DNA of 64,000 bases, from assembly GCF_050436995.1 (NCBI RefSeq), contig NC_134766.1:7502001-7566000 (forward strand), given 5' to 3'. A model generated the notes under the pieces. That model made no database searches and had not been told where the DNA came from. It worked only from the letters and a program-made list of their open reading frames with translations. Made by a program: the position numbers and the translations under genes. Source of the stretch: Anticarsia gemmatalis. Its lineage: Eukaryota; Arthropoda; Insecta; Lepidoptera; Erebidae. Below are positions 36,655-47,488 of this stretch, one piece after another (the stretch's first letter is position 1; each line of letters starts with the position of its first letter).

Positions 36655-36970
36655 CGAATGGATCACCCAGGTTAAGCTACGCTTGCCGAGGATGATCAGT
36701 GGATGGGTGACCATATTACACTGAGTTTCTCTGTGTTTTACGACACGTTAAATTGAGTGTTTTCAGAGATCTTTGACAACCGTTAACTGTAGTCAGAAGC
36801 TTGAAAGTCTGACAACTAGTCTTGCTGCGATGTATCGTGTTATAACCAAGGTAACTGGGATGTGGAGGTCCGATAGGCAGTCGCTCCATGTGAAAACAGT
36901 GGTATCCAGCTGCATCCGGTGAGACTGGAAGCCGACTCCAATATAGTCGGAAAAAAGGCTAGGCTGATGA
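36655..36970 (+). repeat. 5S-like SINE (type 2), near full length
   Basis: The head has ggttaagctacgcttgccga and agtggatgggtgacc, in the same order as type 1 but with a different body: ctttgacaaccgttaactg, agaagcttgaaagtctgac, aggtaactgggatgtggagg, then gagactggaagccgactcc and the end aaggctaggctgatgatgat. Fragments are at 16171 and 45310 (minus), and a tail-only piece is at the window's right edge. Confidence 0.7.
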
Positions 36971-37397
36971 TGATTTGAATTATACAGTAATTATAAAGAA
37001 AATAATTATCAAGATTTTCATTATTGATGATAATTTTAACATTCCGAACCCCGAAAACAGCTAAGACAGAAATCGAAAAGTAAAATTTCATTTTACAAAA
37101 TATCTTTTAGCTACTATTGTGTACAATCTTTATAAAAATAACATAACTATTTGTGAAATAATAACAACATGATGTACTTTACTTTTCGTAATAATAATTA
37201 TTATTTAGGTATTATTAATTTCTAATAAGGAACGGTAATTGCATTGAAGCATTTTATCGTAACAAGTTATTTAGTTTATAGTAAAAAAAATAATTGCAAA
37301 TCCGTCTGAAGGTGGCGGAGAAATCTGTCAAGATACATTAAAAAATAAGTTTCTTAAATATGTCAATTTGTTTTGTAAAAAATAACTGATATTTAAA

Positions 37398-37597
37398 GTA
37401 AAAAAGCGACTGTCCCACTGCTGGCCAAGGGTCTCCCATTGGAATAAGGGAGAGGTAAGTCCTTAAGTCCACTACGTAAAGTGTGGGATGGGACAATTCT
37501 TTAAAATGGAATTAATGTATCCACTCAAACGTCCGTGGAGGGTATTGTAAAATAATTATGGATACTTTAGTCTCCACGGACGTTTGAGGGGGTATTT
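37398..37597 (+). repeat. SINE family C fragment and a small inverted-repeat element
   Basis: 37398-37490 matches family C (tgtcccactgctggccaagg). Directly after, at 37517-37597, actcaaacgtccgtggag is inverted by ctccacggacgtttgag around a 30-bp core. A G-rich run lies at 37709-37728. The rest to 38509 is AT-rich and probably includes the EPT1 3' UTR. Confidence 0.55.
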
Positions 37598-38509
37598 AAT
37601 TGATTTTATCTTATCTTAGGGGTGGGGGTGCCAGTTAATGCCTGGCTGACACTTCGACCATTCCTGATCCTTTGTGTCACCCCCTCCTTCGCTACTCAAG
37701 ACGTTGGAGGGGGGAGGGGGGGGGGGAGACCAAAACTTAACAATTATGCTCTGCACCTCATCGTAAGTAGCCTGTAGTCTTCTGATTTAGGATTTTACTT
37801 TTAACTATAAACTAAACAACTTGTTTCAGGAGTGTGGGTGGATCAAATTAAAATGTGAAGTTTTGTGACAGTTCGTCACTGGTAAGAGGATACGTAACTG
37901 GAACAATTTGCACTACATTGTTAGCCAAAATGGCTGCATTATTGTCATTATTAAGTATTTAATTGTATTACTAGCTTCTGAACGTGACATCAACTGATTG
38001 AAAAGATTTCGTGACAAAAATATTGCACAATATAAACTATTCTGCAATATAATTAATCACCGATAGGCGGTCATGATCCTGGTTATAAACTATCTGTATT
38101 GCTAGTTCTATCAAAATTTGCTCAGTTGTTTCATACGTTGAATATTTAGTCAACATTAATTTTAGACAACATTCTGTTAAGCTTTCATAGCTAAATTGCT
38201 GTACCAATTTTGTTAAAATTTAGAACAGTCATAAAGACCCTGGGATTAACACAATAAGCTATTTTTATGCAAGCAGAACTATCAAGTGTATGTATATTTG
38301 TTACTCAATTACATCAAAACTACTGAACAGATTTAGAGAAAATTTGCAACATTCACTTTTCAGACAGTCACGTTTAAAAGCCAATACATAAAATAATAAG
38401 TCACAAATACCTCACATTTAACACATTAGTTCCGATTATGATAGATATGTATGAACGCGTACATAATGTTGTTTCTGTTATGTTACTAGCACGCATTGTC
38501 GTCTAAGAG

Positions 38510-41500
38510 TCAATCTGACCTCTGCTTTATGTAGAAACAGCTTATTCTGAAGTGGTCACACATCTGTCTCACCTGTGGAGAAAATAATATGTGAGGAAAG
38601 TACTTGAAAAACATACATACATAACATAATTTGCACTTCGGACAGCAAGGTTTCGGGTACGAATCCCGAATACAGCGACATCTAATGGAACGAGCGCACA
38701 AACCACCAACTCGCAGAGTGACTGACGTCACAAGTCCTGAATCGCGCTATCAAAGTTTGCACTGCAATTCACTATATATACAAGTTCCCGACTACAACAG
38801 TCGGGCAGCCTAGGCGCACCAGGAATGATCACCTAGCCTGGTCGGAGGATCCTCCCTTTGTGTTGGGACACCTCGTTCTTCCACAATTAAACATCTATAT
38901 AACACAGTTAATTAGTTGATGTCCCACAAAACTACCGACGCAGTTAATTAATTAATTAGTGGACAAATCTTTGTGTGATGAGCACGAGTATTTGTTCTGA
39001 GCCTGGATGTCAATTTATCTATATAAGTATGTATTTAGAAGTATTTATGTATGTTTATCAGTTATTTGGTTACCATAGTACAAGCTCTGCTTAGTTTGGA
39101 ATCAAATGACCGTGTGTGAGTTGTCCAATTATATTTATTTATTTATTTAATTTCATCTCAGTTGAAAGTAAGAGAAGGCTGATGGTGTACTCACCACACA
39201 GCTGCCATAATGCACATGTGCGGCGACACTCAGAGCCGTGATGAGGTAGAACGCGGGCAGCTCGAGGTGCGGGAACATCATTGACGAGACAGCACAGCCG
39301 GTCAGCGGCCATAACAACCAGTTGATCGCGTCACAGCGCTGGTTGCTCATCTGACTCACTATGAGACGACACTGCGGACAAAACACATGGTAATAAGTAA
39401 AATAGTCAGCAGATATGTGTAAAGTCCCGCCTCCCTCTATTTCCCCGATTTCTATATCACTAACCCGCATGCCGTTCACTGTCCTTATTTCTCATATAAA
39501 AATCCTTTTAATCGTAAAAACCCAAGAATCAACCCAAATCTGTTTACAGCAACAAAACCAAGGTAATAAATAAGTAAAATGCTGGTTTTTTTTGCAGTTT
39601 CTGAAGATTGCTAATTGATCTTTTCAACCATGGATATTTTTTGCAATAAATAAATGTATTAGAAATTATTGAGCCATGAAAACCGTTTGTTGGTTATTCA
39701 GGTGTTCCTTGAAATTGTCGATTTCTGTTAGTTTTTGTTGAATACCATGTACTTACAGCCACATTACTGAACAACGTGCCGCACAGTAGGAACATAGCTC
39801 TCAGGTCGTAGTCCGGTAGCACAGTAGACTTGTGCACCCATACTGAACAGACCATAAACACTGTTAGGAAAGACCACAGTGGTCTAAGCGCTTCTGTCGG
39901 ACTACGCATCTTGCCTGTACGCAGTTTGTATGACCTGCAAGAGAAATGCAAAATAAAACACTTGTTTTAGAAAAAGATACATGTACTGATCCTGTGGTAT
40001 GGACAGTAGCGAGCCACTGTCGATCAAGAGGTCTCAGGTTCGGTTTTTGAGTGAAAAGCGATAATAATTTTCTAACAAACACATAACTTAGAAATGTTAT
40101 TAGTGTGCTACATTGAATTCACGACCACTACAACTACAAGAGGAAGGAGATTCTCAATCTATCTGTATTTTTATTGTGTTTTAAATTTAATTAGAATCAG
40201 TTCAGTAGATTTTCCGGAGTTTTTAAAAGAATAACAAACAAACGACAAACTTTCCCGTTTGTACATTTTTGAAAGATAAATTAGAAATTACCAATCAGTA
40301 CTAGCCTGACCAGGGAATCGAGCCTGGGACCTCACAATCAGCAGTCATTTAAACTGGCCACATAGACGGCCTTTATTTAACACAGGGTTCCCAACCTTTT
40401 CTTGGACCGGGACCAATTTTATATTATTTTGGTTAGCAGGGACCACTATGTAAGTATATTAAAATTAAAGTGCAATAATCGTCCTGAAAATTATAAATTT
40501 CAAAATCATTCAATGACGATGCATTTTAAGGTAAAATGCGTGTTTGCGTTAATTTCCGTTTAATGTATTAAACATTAAACATGCAACGCGAGAGTTTAAA
40601 AGTTATGATTCAAGGACCATATTTTGAGTTTCACGGACATTTACAAGAATCATACTTACTTATATATATTGTAAAGTGCGACTGGTAAATTGGTGACCAC
40701 TCCGGTCGCGTAGATGAGCACCTCGAACGCATTCGCAAGAGTATAACTAGCGAATATAAACCGCTTGTAAAATCCCGTGCCTTTTACACCAGTCCAAAGG
40801 AAGAATGCCGTTGATGCCTGAAAGTAAAAGAATAACAAATAATAATTAACACATTAATGTTCCACTGCTGGGCAAGGGTCTCCTCCCGTAATAAGGGAAG
40901 GGTTAGGCCTATAGTCCACCACGCTGGCCGATTGCGGGTTGGGGACTTTGCATACCATCAAGAACTGTTCTTAAGAATTCTCAGGCATGCAAAGTTGCAT
41001 CACGATGCTTTCCTTCGCCGCTGGAGCAAGTGATAATTATTTCTAATACACACATAACTTCGAAAAGTCATTGGTGTGTTGCCTCGGGTTCGAACCTGCG
41101 ACCACTTGTGTGGGAGGTATCAACTTATACCACTCGCCTTATTGGGGCCTTACTGGTACTATGTATTATAATCCATACTAATATTATAAATGCTAAAGTA
41201 ACTCTGTCCGTCTGTCTGTCTGTTACTCAATCACGCCTAAACTACTGAAACATTTTGCATGAAATTGAAATTTGGTATAAAGGTATTTTAATACCCGAGA
41301 AAGGACATAGGCTACTTTTTACCCCGGGAAAATGACACATAATGGGAAAATTAAGGTGGCGGACGAAGTCGCGGGTAAAAGCTAGTCTAATATACATTTA
41401 AAAAAAAACAATACCACTTGTCTGACCCCGGCATCAAACCGGAGACTGCGTGATGAGCCATATTATACTACCGGCTAGACAGTTTCGTTATTAACAGTAA

Positions 41501-44500
41501 ACAAAATGCGCAACCTGCGCCGAAACGTTAGGCATTTTAAGGTAAAATACGTGTTCACGTTAATTCCCGTATTCTATTATACATTAAATGCGTAAACAGT
41601 CTGAATCATAATTTTTATTATACAATTCTAATAGATAAAATGTATTAGTATTGATAATGAAAAAATCTACGTTTCCTCAATAAAGATAAAGCCAATACAA
41701 GCACAGATTGAACTAGACATACGAACATACAATAAATTATGATAATTTATTATTTACAATATAACTCGGTCAAGGATTTATTTTGTTAACCCAATTATTT
41801 TTATGATAAATTTCCGCGTTTATCTTAAGAAGGCAGAGATTTTTATTATAAAAATCACTGTATAACTAACCAATCAGAATTTACACTATTTCACAAGCTT
41901 AGCTTGGAATAATGACCGAGTGTGAGTTGTCCAACAATATTTATTTATTTGATTTAAAACTAGGCAGAGCTTCTACTATGGTAACCAAATAACTGATAAA
42001 AATATTATCTATATAAATACATACTTATAAAGATTATTTTACAACCAGGTTCAGAACAGATACTCATGCTCATCACACAAATATTTGTCCTGGGTGGGAT
42101 TCGAACCCACCACACGCGGCGCTACAGTTATAGTGACGAGGTGACCACGTTAACCACTGTGCCAAACGGTAACCGGTTTTAATCAAAACAGTATATATTT
42201 GATACGCACAATTAATTATTAGCGCGCAACCACTTTCCGATTTCACTGTAAACTTGAACAGAGTTTTATTTCGTGATAGCATGAATTATGGTCAAATTAA
42301 TCAATACTCGCGGCTTTGCCCGCTATAAAAGATTATTTTACAAATAAACCTGTTTCAATTGTACAGTTACCATTTCTGGTGAATCGCTCTAAATATTAGT
42401 GAAAACCGCATGAAAATCCGTTTAATAGGTTTGAGATTTTCGCGAACAGGCAGACGTGGCGAGACGATTTCAACTTATAATATTCATAATATTAACTGTA
42501 TAAACAGAGGCTGAAAACGTTCCAAGTTTGATTCTTAGCGGCAGTAGACTTTATAACTACTGCTCGCTCGATCTGTCTGTCTGTCTGTATCTCCTAAACG
42601 GATGGACGGATTTTGATGCGACTTTTATATTTTATTATAAATTTTGCAGTGCTTTTATAAAAGTACACGTTATTTTAGGAGGCCGTTTCGGAATATCTCG
42701 ACCGGTCTTGTCGAATATACTACTCGTATATTATTAGTCGCACTTACCCACATACTGAAGTCATAACCCCATGGCAAGAACAAAACACCAGTATTGTACT
42801 TTTCCCAATGACTAATGTAGAAATTGAGAAGGAGATTCCACATCACATAGTATATTCTGAAACAACAAAACATTACAATTTACGGTAGACTGCATAAAGT
42901 AAGGAACTTTATACAATCGAACCATCACTTTTAATAAAAACATACGGGGTCAATTGAGTAAACTTGTGAGTAAGTATAGTGCATAAGCATAGAGAATATT
43001 ATAAATGCGAAAGTAACTGTCTGTCTGTCTGTTACTCAATCACACCTAAACTACTGAACCAATTTGCATGAAATTTGGTATGGAGATATTTTGATACCCG
43101 AGAAAGGACATAGGCTATATATCATCACGCTACGACCATTAGGAGCGGAGTAGCAACAAATATTACAAAAACGGGGAAAATTATGACCCGTGTCTCTTCG
43201 GTGACGCAAGCGAAGTTGCGCGGGTCAGCTAGTACTATATAAAACATACATGTTTTCAATCAATCATCTTGATGAAACCTTCCATACCTAAGTTCTTTAA
43301 TGCCGTTTTTGTAGGTGAACTTGCCAACCCGCTCTTGGCCAGCGTGGTGGACTTAAGACCTAACATACATACGTGAACCGAAATTGAGGTAGACCATAAG
43401 GCAGATGGCACGATCTTACAGTGTCTGTAGGACCAGCTTGGAGGGATTGCACAAGGTAGGAAATTTTCTAAAGTCTTTGTCCTTTTTTTTCGTCAGGGAA
43501 ACCAATCGGGGTCGCTTCAAAAGGTCGACCCACCGGCTAGGTCCCCGTCGCACTGGGACTGCGCAAACGGAGTATGTGGTCCGCCGTAGAGCTCACTAAA
43601 AACCTGGCGAGTGTCCAACCACTTCCGTAAAGACGTGCGCCGGGATAACCGCTATAAGCTAGTACCGCAAGACGCACGCCGTGCGCGGCTCGCCCCCCTG
43701 CAGGGAGCCCCTACCTTGGGTGATGCCGCCTGGGTGAATAGTGACGGCATCAAACACCATAGACGATGGACGTGGCACCACCCGCCCATCACCTATCTTG
43801 GGAGGAGTCTTTGCCCTGGGACACAAATGAGGGCTGAACAAAAAAATACTGACCTTATAGGTGGTATGGAGTAGTCAGAGCGTCCAAATATGGAGTACAG
43901 ACAGGCGGGTATGAAGAATACCGTGTAGGAGTCCAGGCCGTGGTCGAACAGCTCCCCCAGAGGCCCTGAGGTCTGCGTCCGCCGGGCTTGCTTGCCATCG
44001 ATACCGTCTATAATTAATTACATAAGAGTTAATACAAGTCTCGTTTAGACGGCCTACCGCCAACGTTTTTTTTTTACTCTTTTTTTTTATTAGGAGCTTT
44101 TAGCTGTAAGATAATACAACCATGTCAGCTCCATCATACCCTAATTCGATTAATACACCGGACCCTAAAAAGCGTAAGTATTAAAATAATGTTAAAGAAA
44201 GTAGGAAAAAACATACAACTTACCTAAAGTGTAAGCGAGAAAGAGGAACACTCCAATAGCGTACCACAGTGACTGCGGAATGACTTCCACATGGCCGTTC
44301 AAGGGAGACTCAGTCACCGTCTCGTTGAGGGTCGTGCTGGCTGCGTAGTAGTCATAGTCGTAGTACGAAAGCAGGAGGAAGTTCAACACGATGAGGAGAA
44401 ACCCGCCGAATGTTAGCACGTTGGGAGCTACCCATTTTGGTACGAACTGTGAAACAAAAGATCATTTAAATAATGTCCGCCTGGCCGATAATCGGCTTGC

Positions 44501-47488
44501 CATCGGAACATTTTGTATCAAAATCTCATCAGCGCCTCTAGCGGGCAACATAGGAATTACTTTTGCTTTATGTCAAACCATCGATACTCGATAGTATCGA
44601 ATGTATAGAACCTCTCTTAACAATCAAGTAGTATTAGATGGAATAAAAAAAATCAATAAAATAAATTTTTGGTGAAATAATATACGTATGCATGTTTCAG
44701 AATATAGTTCCGAAAGATTGAATATATTCAGCGACTTTTGTAGTTGACTGTATACCTGACATAGACTGCTAAGTTAACCTTAATACCTTTTATTTTTACA
44801 CCATACATAAGGCTTCGCTAGCACTTGTATAAATATATTTCCAAGGTCAAAGCACAAAACGGAATTATAACGGTGACCCTCCTGATAAAGTAGACAGCAA
44901 AATGTCTGATAAGTTTTCAAAATACATACACAAACACTACACAGGAAAATGGACTTTAAGACTTGAACATAAGGTGGAGAATATTTTCGATGTACGTCTC
45001 CGATGGTGTCTGATAAGAATCGTACGATATTTGTTTTAATTCATTGTTGTTGAAAATGTTCTAAGAAGATGTTTATCAATTTCCTTAACGTGAAAGGAAG
45101 TTTTGTAGATCAATCTATCAGCCTAGCCTTTTCTTCAACTTATTTTTAAAGACTACTCTAAGAATCGCTCTTGTGCCGCGAGGACAAAAAACATACAAAC
45201 AACGGACACAAAGTACAACCAGACCCGAAACAATGATTTATGGATCGTACAAATAATTGACCCGTGTGGGAATCGAACCCACGACCTCCCGACACAATGG
45301 TAGCTGCTCAATACCAGTATATTAAATAGAGTGACTGCCTGTCGGATCTCCTGTCAGCGTCAACCCAGTTACCTGGGTTATAACACGATACCTTTCAAGA
45401 CTGGTTGTCGATCTGCTTCGAACTACTGCTAACGATTGTCATAGATCTTTGAAAATAATTTCTACATTACCTTACCCCTCCCTCATTACGAGAGACCATT
45501 GCCCAACAATGGGACATTAATGGGTTACATTTAATTATTTATAATGCGAAAGTGCATAATTCACGTTCCTAATTCTTATACTATATGTATATTTTTACAC
45601 GCGAAAGCTATGACGCGCCATTTCTGTGTAGATTTTGATGAAAATTGTCATGCTGATAGATTCATAGTTTATAATCAGTCAAAGGCAAGTCAAGTTATAT
45701 AAGAAAGAGTACTAGTTACGGTATAAAAATAACTTAGGCTAATAAAAATCAATATATAATCATAACTTTATTCACAATGTTAACGACGTAAAAGTCTTGA
45801 ATTAAAAATCCATGTGGTATTTACTTATCGTAAATAATCACATGGCGAAGTTGCCAGTATTCAGGCTGTAATGTATGTTATTTTAACTAAGGAGTATGTA
45901 CATCAAATAATTATTTAATTTGGACATGCCTTTACCAATTACATAAATGTATATTATACTAGCCGTCGCCCATTATTTCGTCCATGTGACATTTCTAGGT
46001 AATAAAACTGAGTATGACATTTTAGTTAAAATCTGTTCAGCTTATTTGTGAAAGAGTCACAAACATACAGCCATCCTCACAAACCTTTGTATCAATAATA
46101 TTAGTAGGATAGGATTACTGGCCATCCTGTATGACAAGATGTATGTATATGAATGAAACAAAAGAAGTTTGTAGGGATAGGCAAATGGAGTTATTTGGTC
46201 TATGCAGGGCCCAAGAGAAAACATGATGTAAATAAATATGAACGAATTTTTACCACATTTATGTTTTGGTAATTGTGGTTTCCTCCTCAATAAAATAATT
46301 CACTCCCTAGGTTTGAAGCTCACAGGAGAAAAATATATGTGAGCGCATTTAGCAAGAAGACTTGGTATCAACATATCTAGCTTATTTAAAAACCAATATT
46401 CCTAAAACATAAACGGTAATGAAACATTGAATGCACATATTTGAATTATCTTTATAAATAAATAAAGCTAGGCAGTTAGGGTAAAATTCTTATTTTTATT
46501 AAACCTTACCTCCACAACTTTGTTCCAAAAAGGATGCATTACATAGACACTCAGCGGGCTGGTGTCTATTGCCATGTACTGAAAAAAAAAAGAAGAATAA
46601 ATCTCGTGTGCACTGATGTCACTGATTTTCAGTCAATAATTCAGCTGTATTTATTATAGTATGTATCATACAAGCCTATAATTTAATTTTATTTAACAAG
46701 ACATCTTTTCAAATAAAAAGAAAAACAGACAAAATCTGTCCTTTAGGATGGAAAAAGAGTATGAAATTATAACTCAGCTGTGTCACTGAGCAGTGTATAT
46801 ATATAGAAATTCTTTCCATATTTATAGATACCTTCCTATTGGATGGACTAACTAACATTTTAGAAGAAAATACATACTCCATATTTTTTGTTACTTGTTT
46901 CTTTAAATAAACACAATAAGAAAGAGATGTACGAAAGTAATAGGTAGCTACTGTTATATTAAAGTTAGCATCATGTTTCATAGAAGAAATTCCAAATATT
47001 TACTTTATTGTTAATAAATTAAAGTTACCAAAGAATATTAAAATTTTCGTTCATTTATTTATCTTTGGTTATTTTTGCGTGTTCATCATTAGAATGTGTC
47101 TAATAATAGCTAAAACTTAATTTCTACATGCCACTGCATAAAATGAACATTTTTAAGTGCTCATTAATCATTACATGTTACAAACAATGAGTCACCACTA
47201 TTTATATTATGTGTTTTAATTACGGCAGTCATCTTAATATACATAATTTGTCAATTTAAACGACTTCCGTGTAAATATGTTGCGTAAAAAAATCAATAGT
47301 TTTAGGTTAAGTTTATCACAATGGTTTACACTCAAAATCAAGTTTTACATCAATATTACACATTTAATACACTTTAGTCTCCAATAGTTTGAATAACGCG
47401 TTGTTTTCTACGATATTACAAACATACATACCTTATAATTATCGAAACCTTCAAGGTGTTCGCGGCCGAGGTATTTGTAATTGAACAT
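38510..47488 (-). CDS. EPT1: Ethanolaminephosphotransferase 1 (complete, 9 coding exons)
   Basis: Exons (minus): 47488-47432, 46578-46510, 44446-44224, 44007-43854, 42856-42748, 40817-40660, 39934-39757, 39371-39195, 38572-38510. The frames join to 395 aa. The CDP-alcohol phosphotransferase signature DG-x2-AR-x8-G-x3-D-x3-D is complete at D120, G121, A124, R125, G134, D138 and D142. The rest is hydrophobic and multi-spanning. Such enzymes sit in ER/Golgi membranes and transfer phosphoethanolamine from CDP-ethanolamine to diacylglycerol, the last Kennedy-pathway step. The N-terminus (NYKYLGREHLEGFDNYKYMA) and the C-terminus (MCDHFRISCFYIKQRSD) fit EPT1/SELENOI better than CHPT1. The reading frame ends in SD-TGA, where human SELENOI has SD-selenocysteine (see findings). 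Only the choline-versus-ethanolamine preference is uncertain. Confidence 0.93.
38961..39150 (+). repeat. SINE family A, 5'-truncated, in EPT1 intron 8
   Basis: It lacks the tRNA-like head and starts at ggacaaatctttgtgtgatg, running to the tatttatttatttaattt end, 44 bp from exon 8. Upstream (38630-38880) is a moderately GC-rich stretch with tcgggtacgaatcccgaata that I cannot name. Confidence 0.75.
40383..40650. mobile_element. hAT-type MITE, right end lost, beside EPT1 exon 6
   Basis: CAGGGTTCCCAACCTTTTCT and the next 100 bp match the element at 29574. It has an extra internal 100 bp (atgcgtgtttgcgttaattt) and its right terminus is eroded. Its end is about 10 bp from the exon 6 donor site (GTAAGT at 40654-40659). 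Confidence 0.65.
40845..41130 (+). repeat. SINE family C, long copy, in EPT1 intron 5
   Basis: It runs from attaacacattaatgttccac through aagggaagggttaggcctat and ctttgcataccatcaagaac to the tail aacttcgaaaagtcattggt and gttcgaacctgcgaccactt. It shows the family's full tail, shared with the copy at 50028. Confidence 0.7.
41180..41386. repeat. RTE-like repeat (variant end)
   Basis: It starts 'actaatattataaatgctaa', has 'ttgatacccgagaaaggacat'-type words (here taatacccgagaaaggacat) and ends 'gacgaagtcgcgggtaaaag'. The second half differs from 13108 and agrees with the right half of 59303-59781. Confidence 0.65.
41895..42172. repeat. Two family A SINEs tail to tail
   Basis: A plus-strand tail fragment (41895-41950, tgtgagttgtccaacaatat) meets a near complete minus-strand copy (41958-42172) whose head reads gttaacgtggtcacctcgtc and ggtgggttcgaatcccaccc on the minus strand. 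Further RTE-like pieces with 'cgcggctttgcccgctataa' lie at 42300-42650. Confidence 0.7.
42987..43235. repeat. RTE-like repeat (inverted) in EPT1 intron 4
   Basis: It starts 'gagaatattataaatgcgaa', has a gtctgtctgtctgttactca stretch and ends 'gcgaagttgcgcgggtcagc'. It combines the left half of the 41180 type with the right half of the 13108 type. Confidence 0.7.
43325..43840. repeat. SINE C fragment (minus) and an unassigned GC-rich segment
   Basis: 43325-43365 is family C on the minus strand (ggccttaagtccaccacgc-like). From 43490 to 43840 the base composition rises sharply (ctcgcccccctgcagggagc, gcaccacccgcccatcacct) inside EPT1 intron 4, ending 14 bp before the exon 4 donor. Open frames of 60-87 codons occur on both strands, but none resembles a family I know. 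It may be a fragment of a GC-rich LINE. Confidence 0.45.
45145..45536 (-). repeat. Three SINE fragments in a row (B, 5S-like type 2, C)
   Basis: All lie on the minus strand in EPT1 intron 2: family B with a ggttcgattcccacacgg head (45145-45310), 5S-like type 2 body (45310-45462, with aggtaactgggttgacgct) and family C start (45473-45536). They abut each other, so later SINEs may have landed in the A-rich tails of earlier ones. Confidence 0.65.
45950..46210. repeat. RTE-like and MITE fragments in EPT1 intron 2
   Basis: 45950-46100 ends in tatcaataatattagtaggat, like RTE-type tails. 46115-46210 is the inverse of the 'tcattcacatccatacatctcgt' and 'gcctatccctac' words seen at 33480, 35838 and 62165. 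Confidence 0.45.

Noticed and set aside
38489..38512. Selenocysteine readthrough of EPT1
   Set aside because: Lepidoptera are reported to lack the machinery, and only seven codons would be added before TAG. I annotate TGA as a normal stop and report only the coincidence.
43405..43874. Overlapping ORFs of 60-87 codons in the GC-rich intron segment
   Set aside because: Open frames occur on both strands simply because GC-rich DNA has few stops. No domain was recognised.
46709..46981. 90-codon minus-strand ORF in EPT1 intron 1
   Set aside because: Low-complexity, no recognised family, and inside the intron of a gene with a well-supported exon structure.
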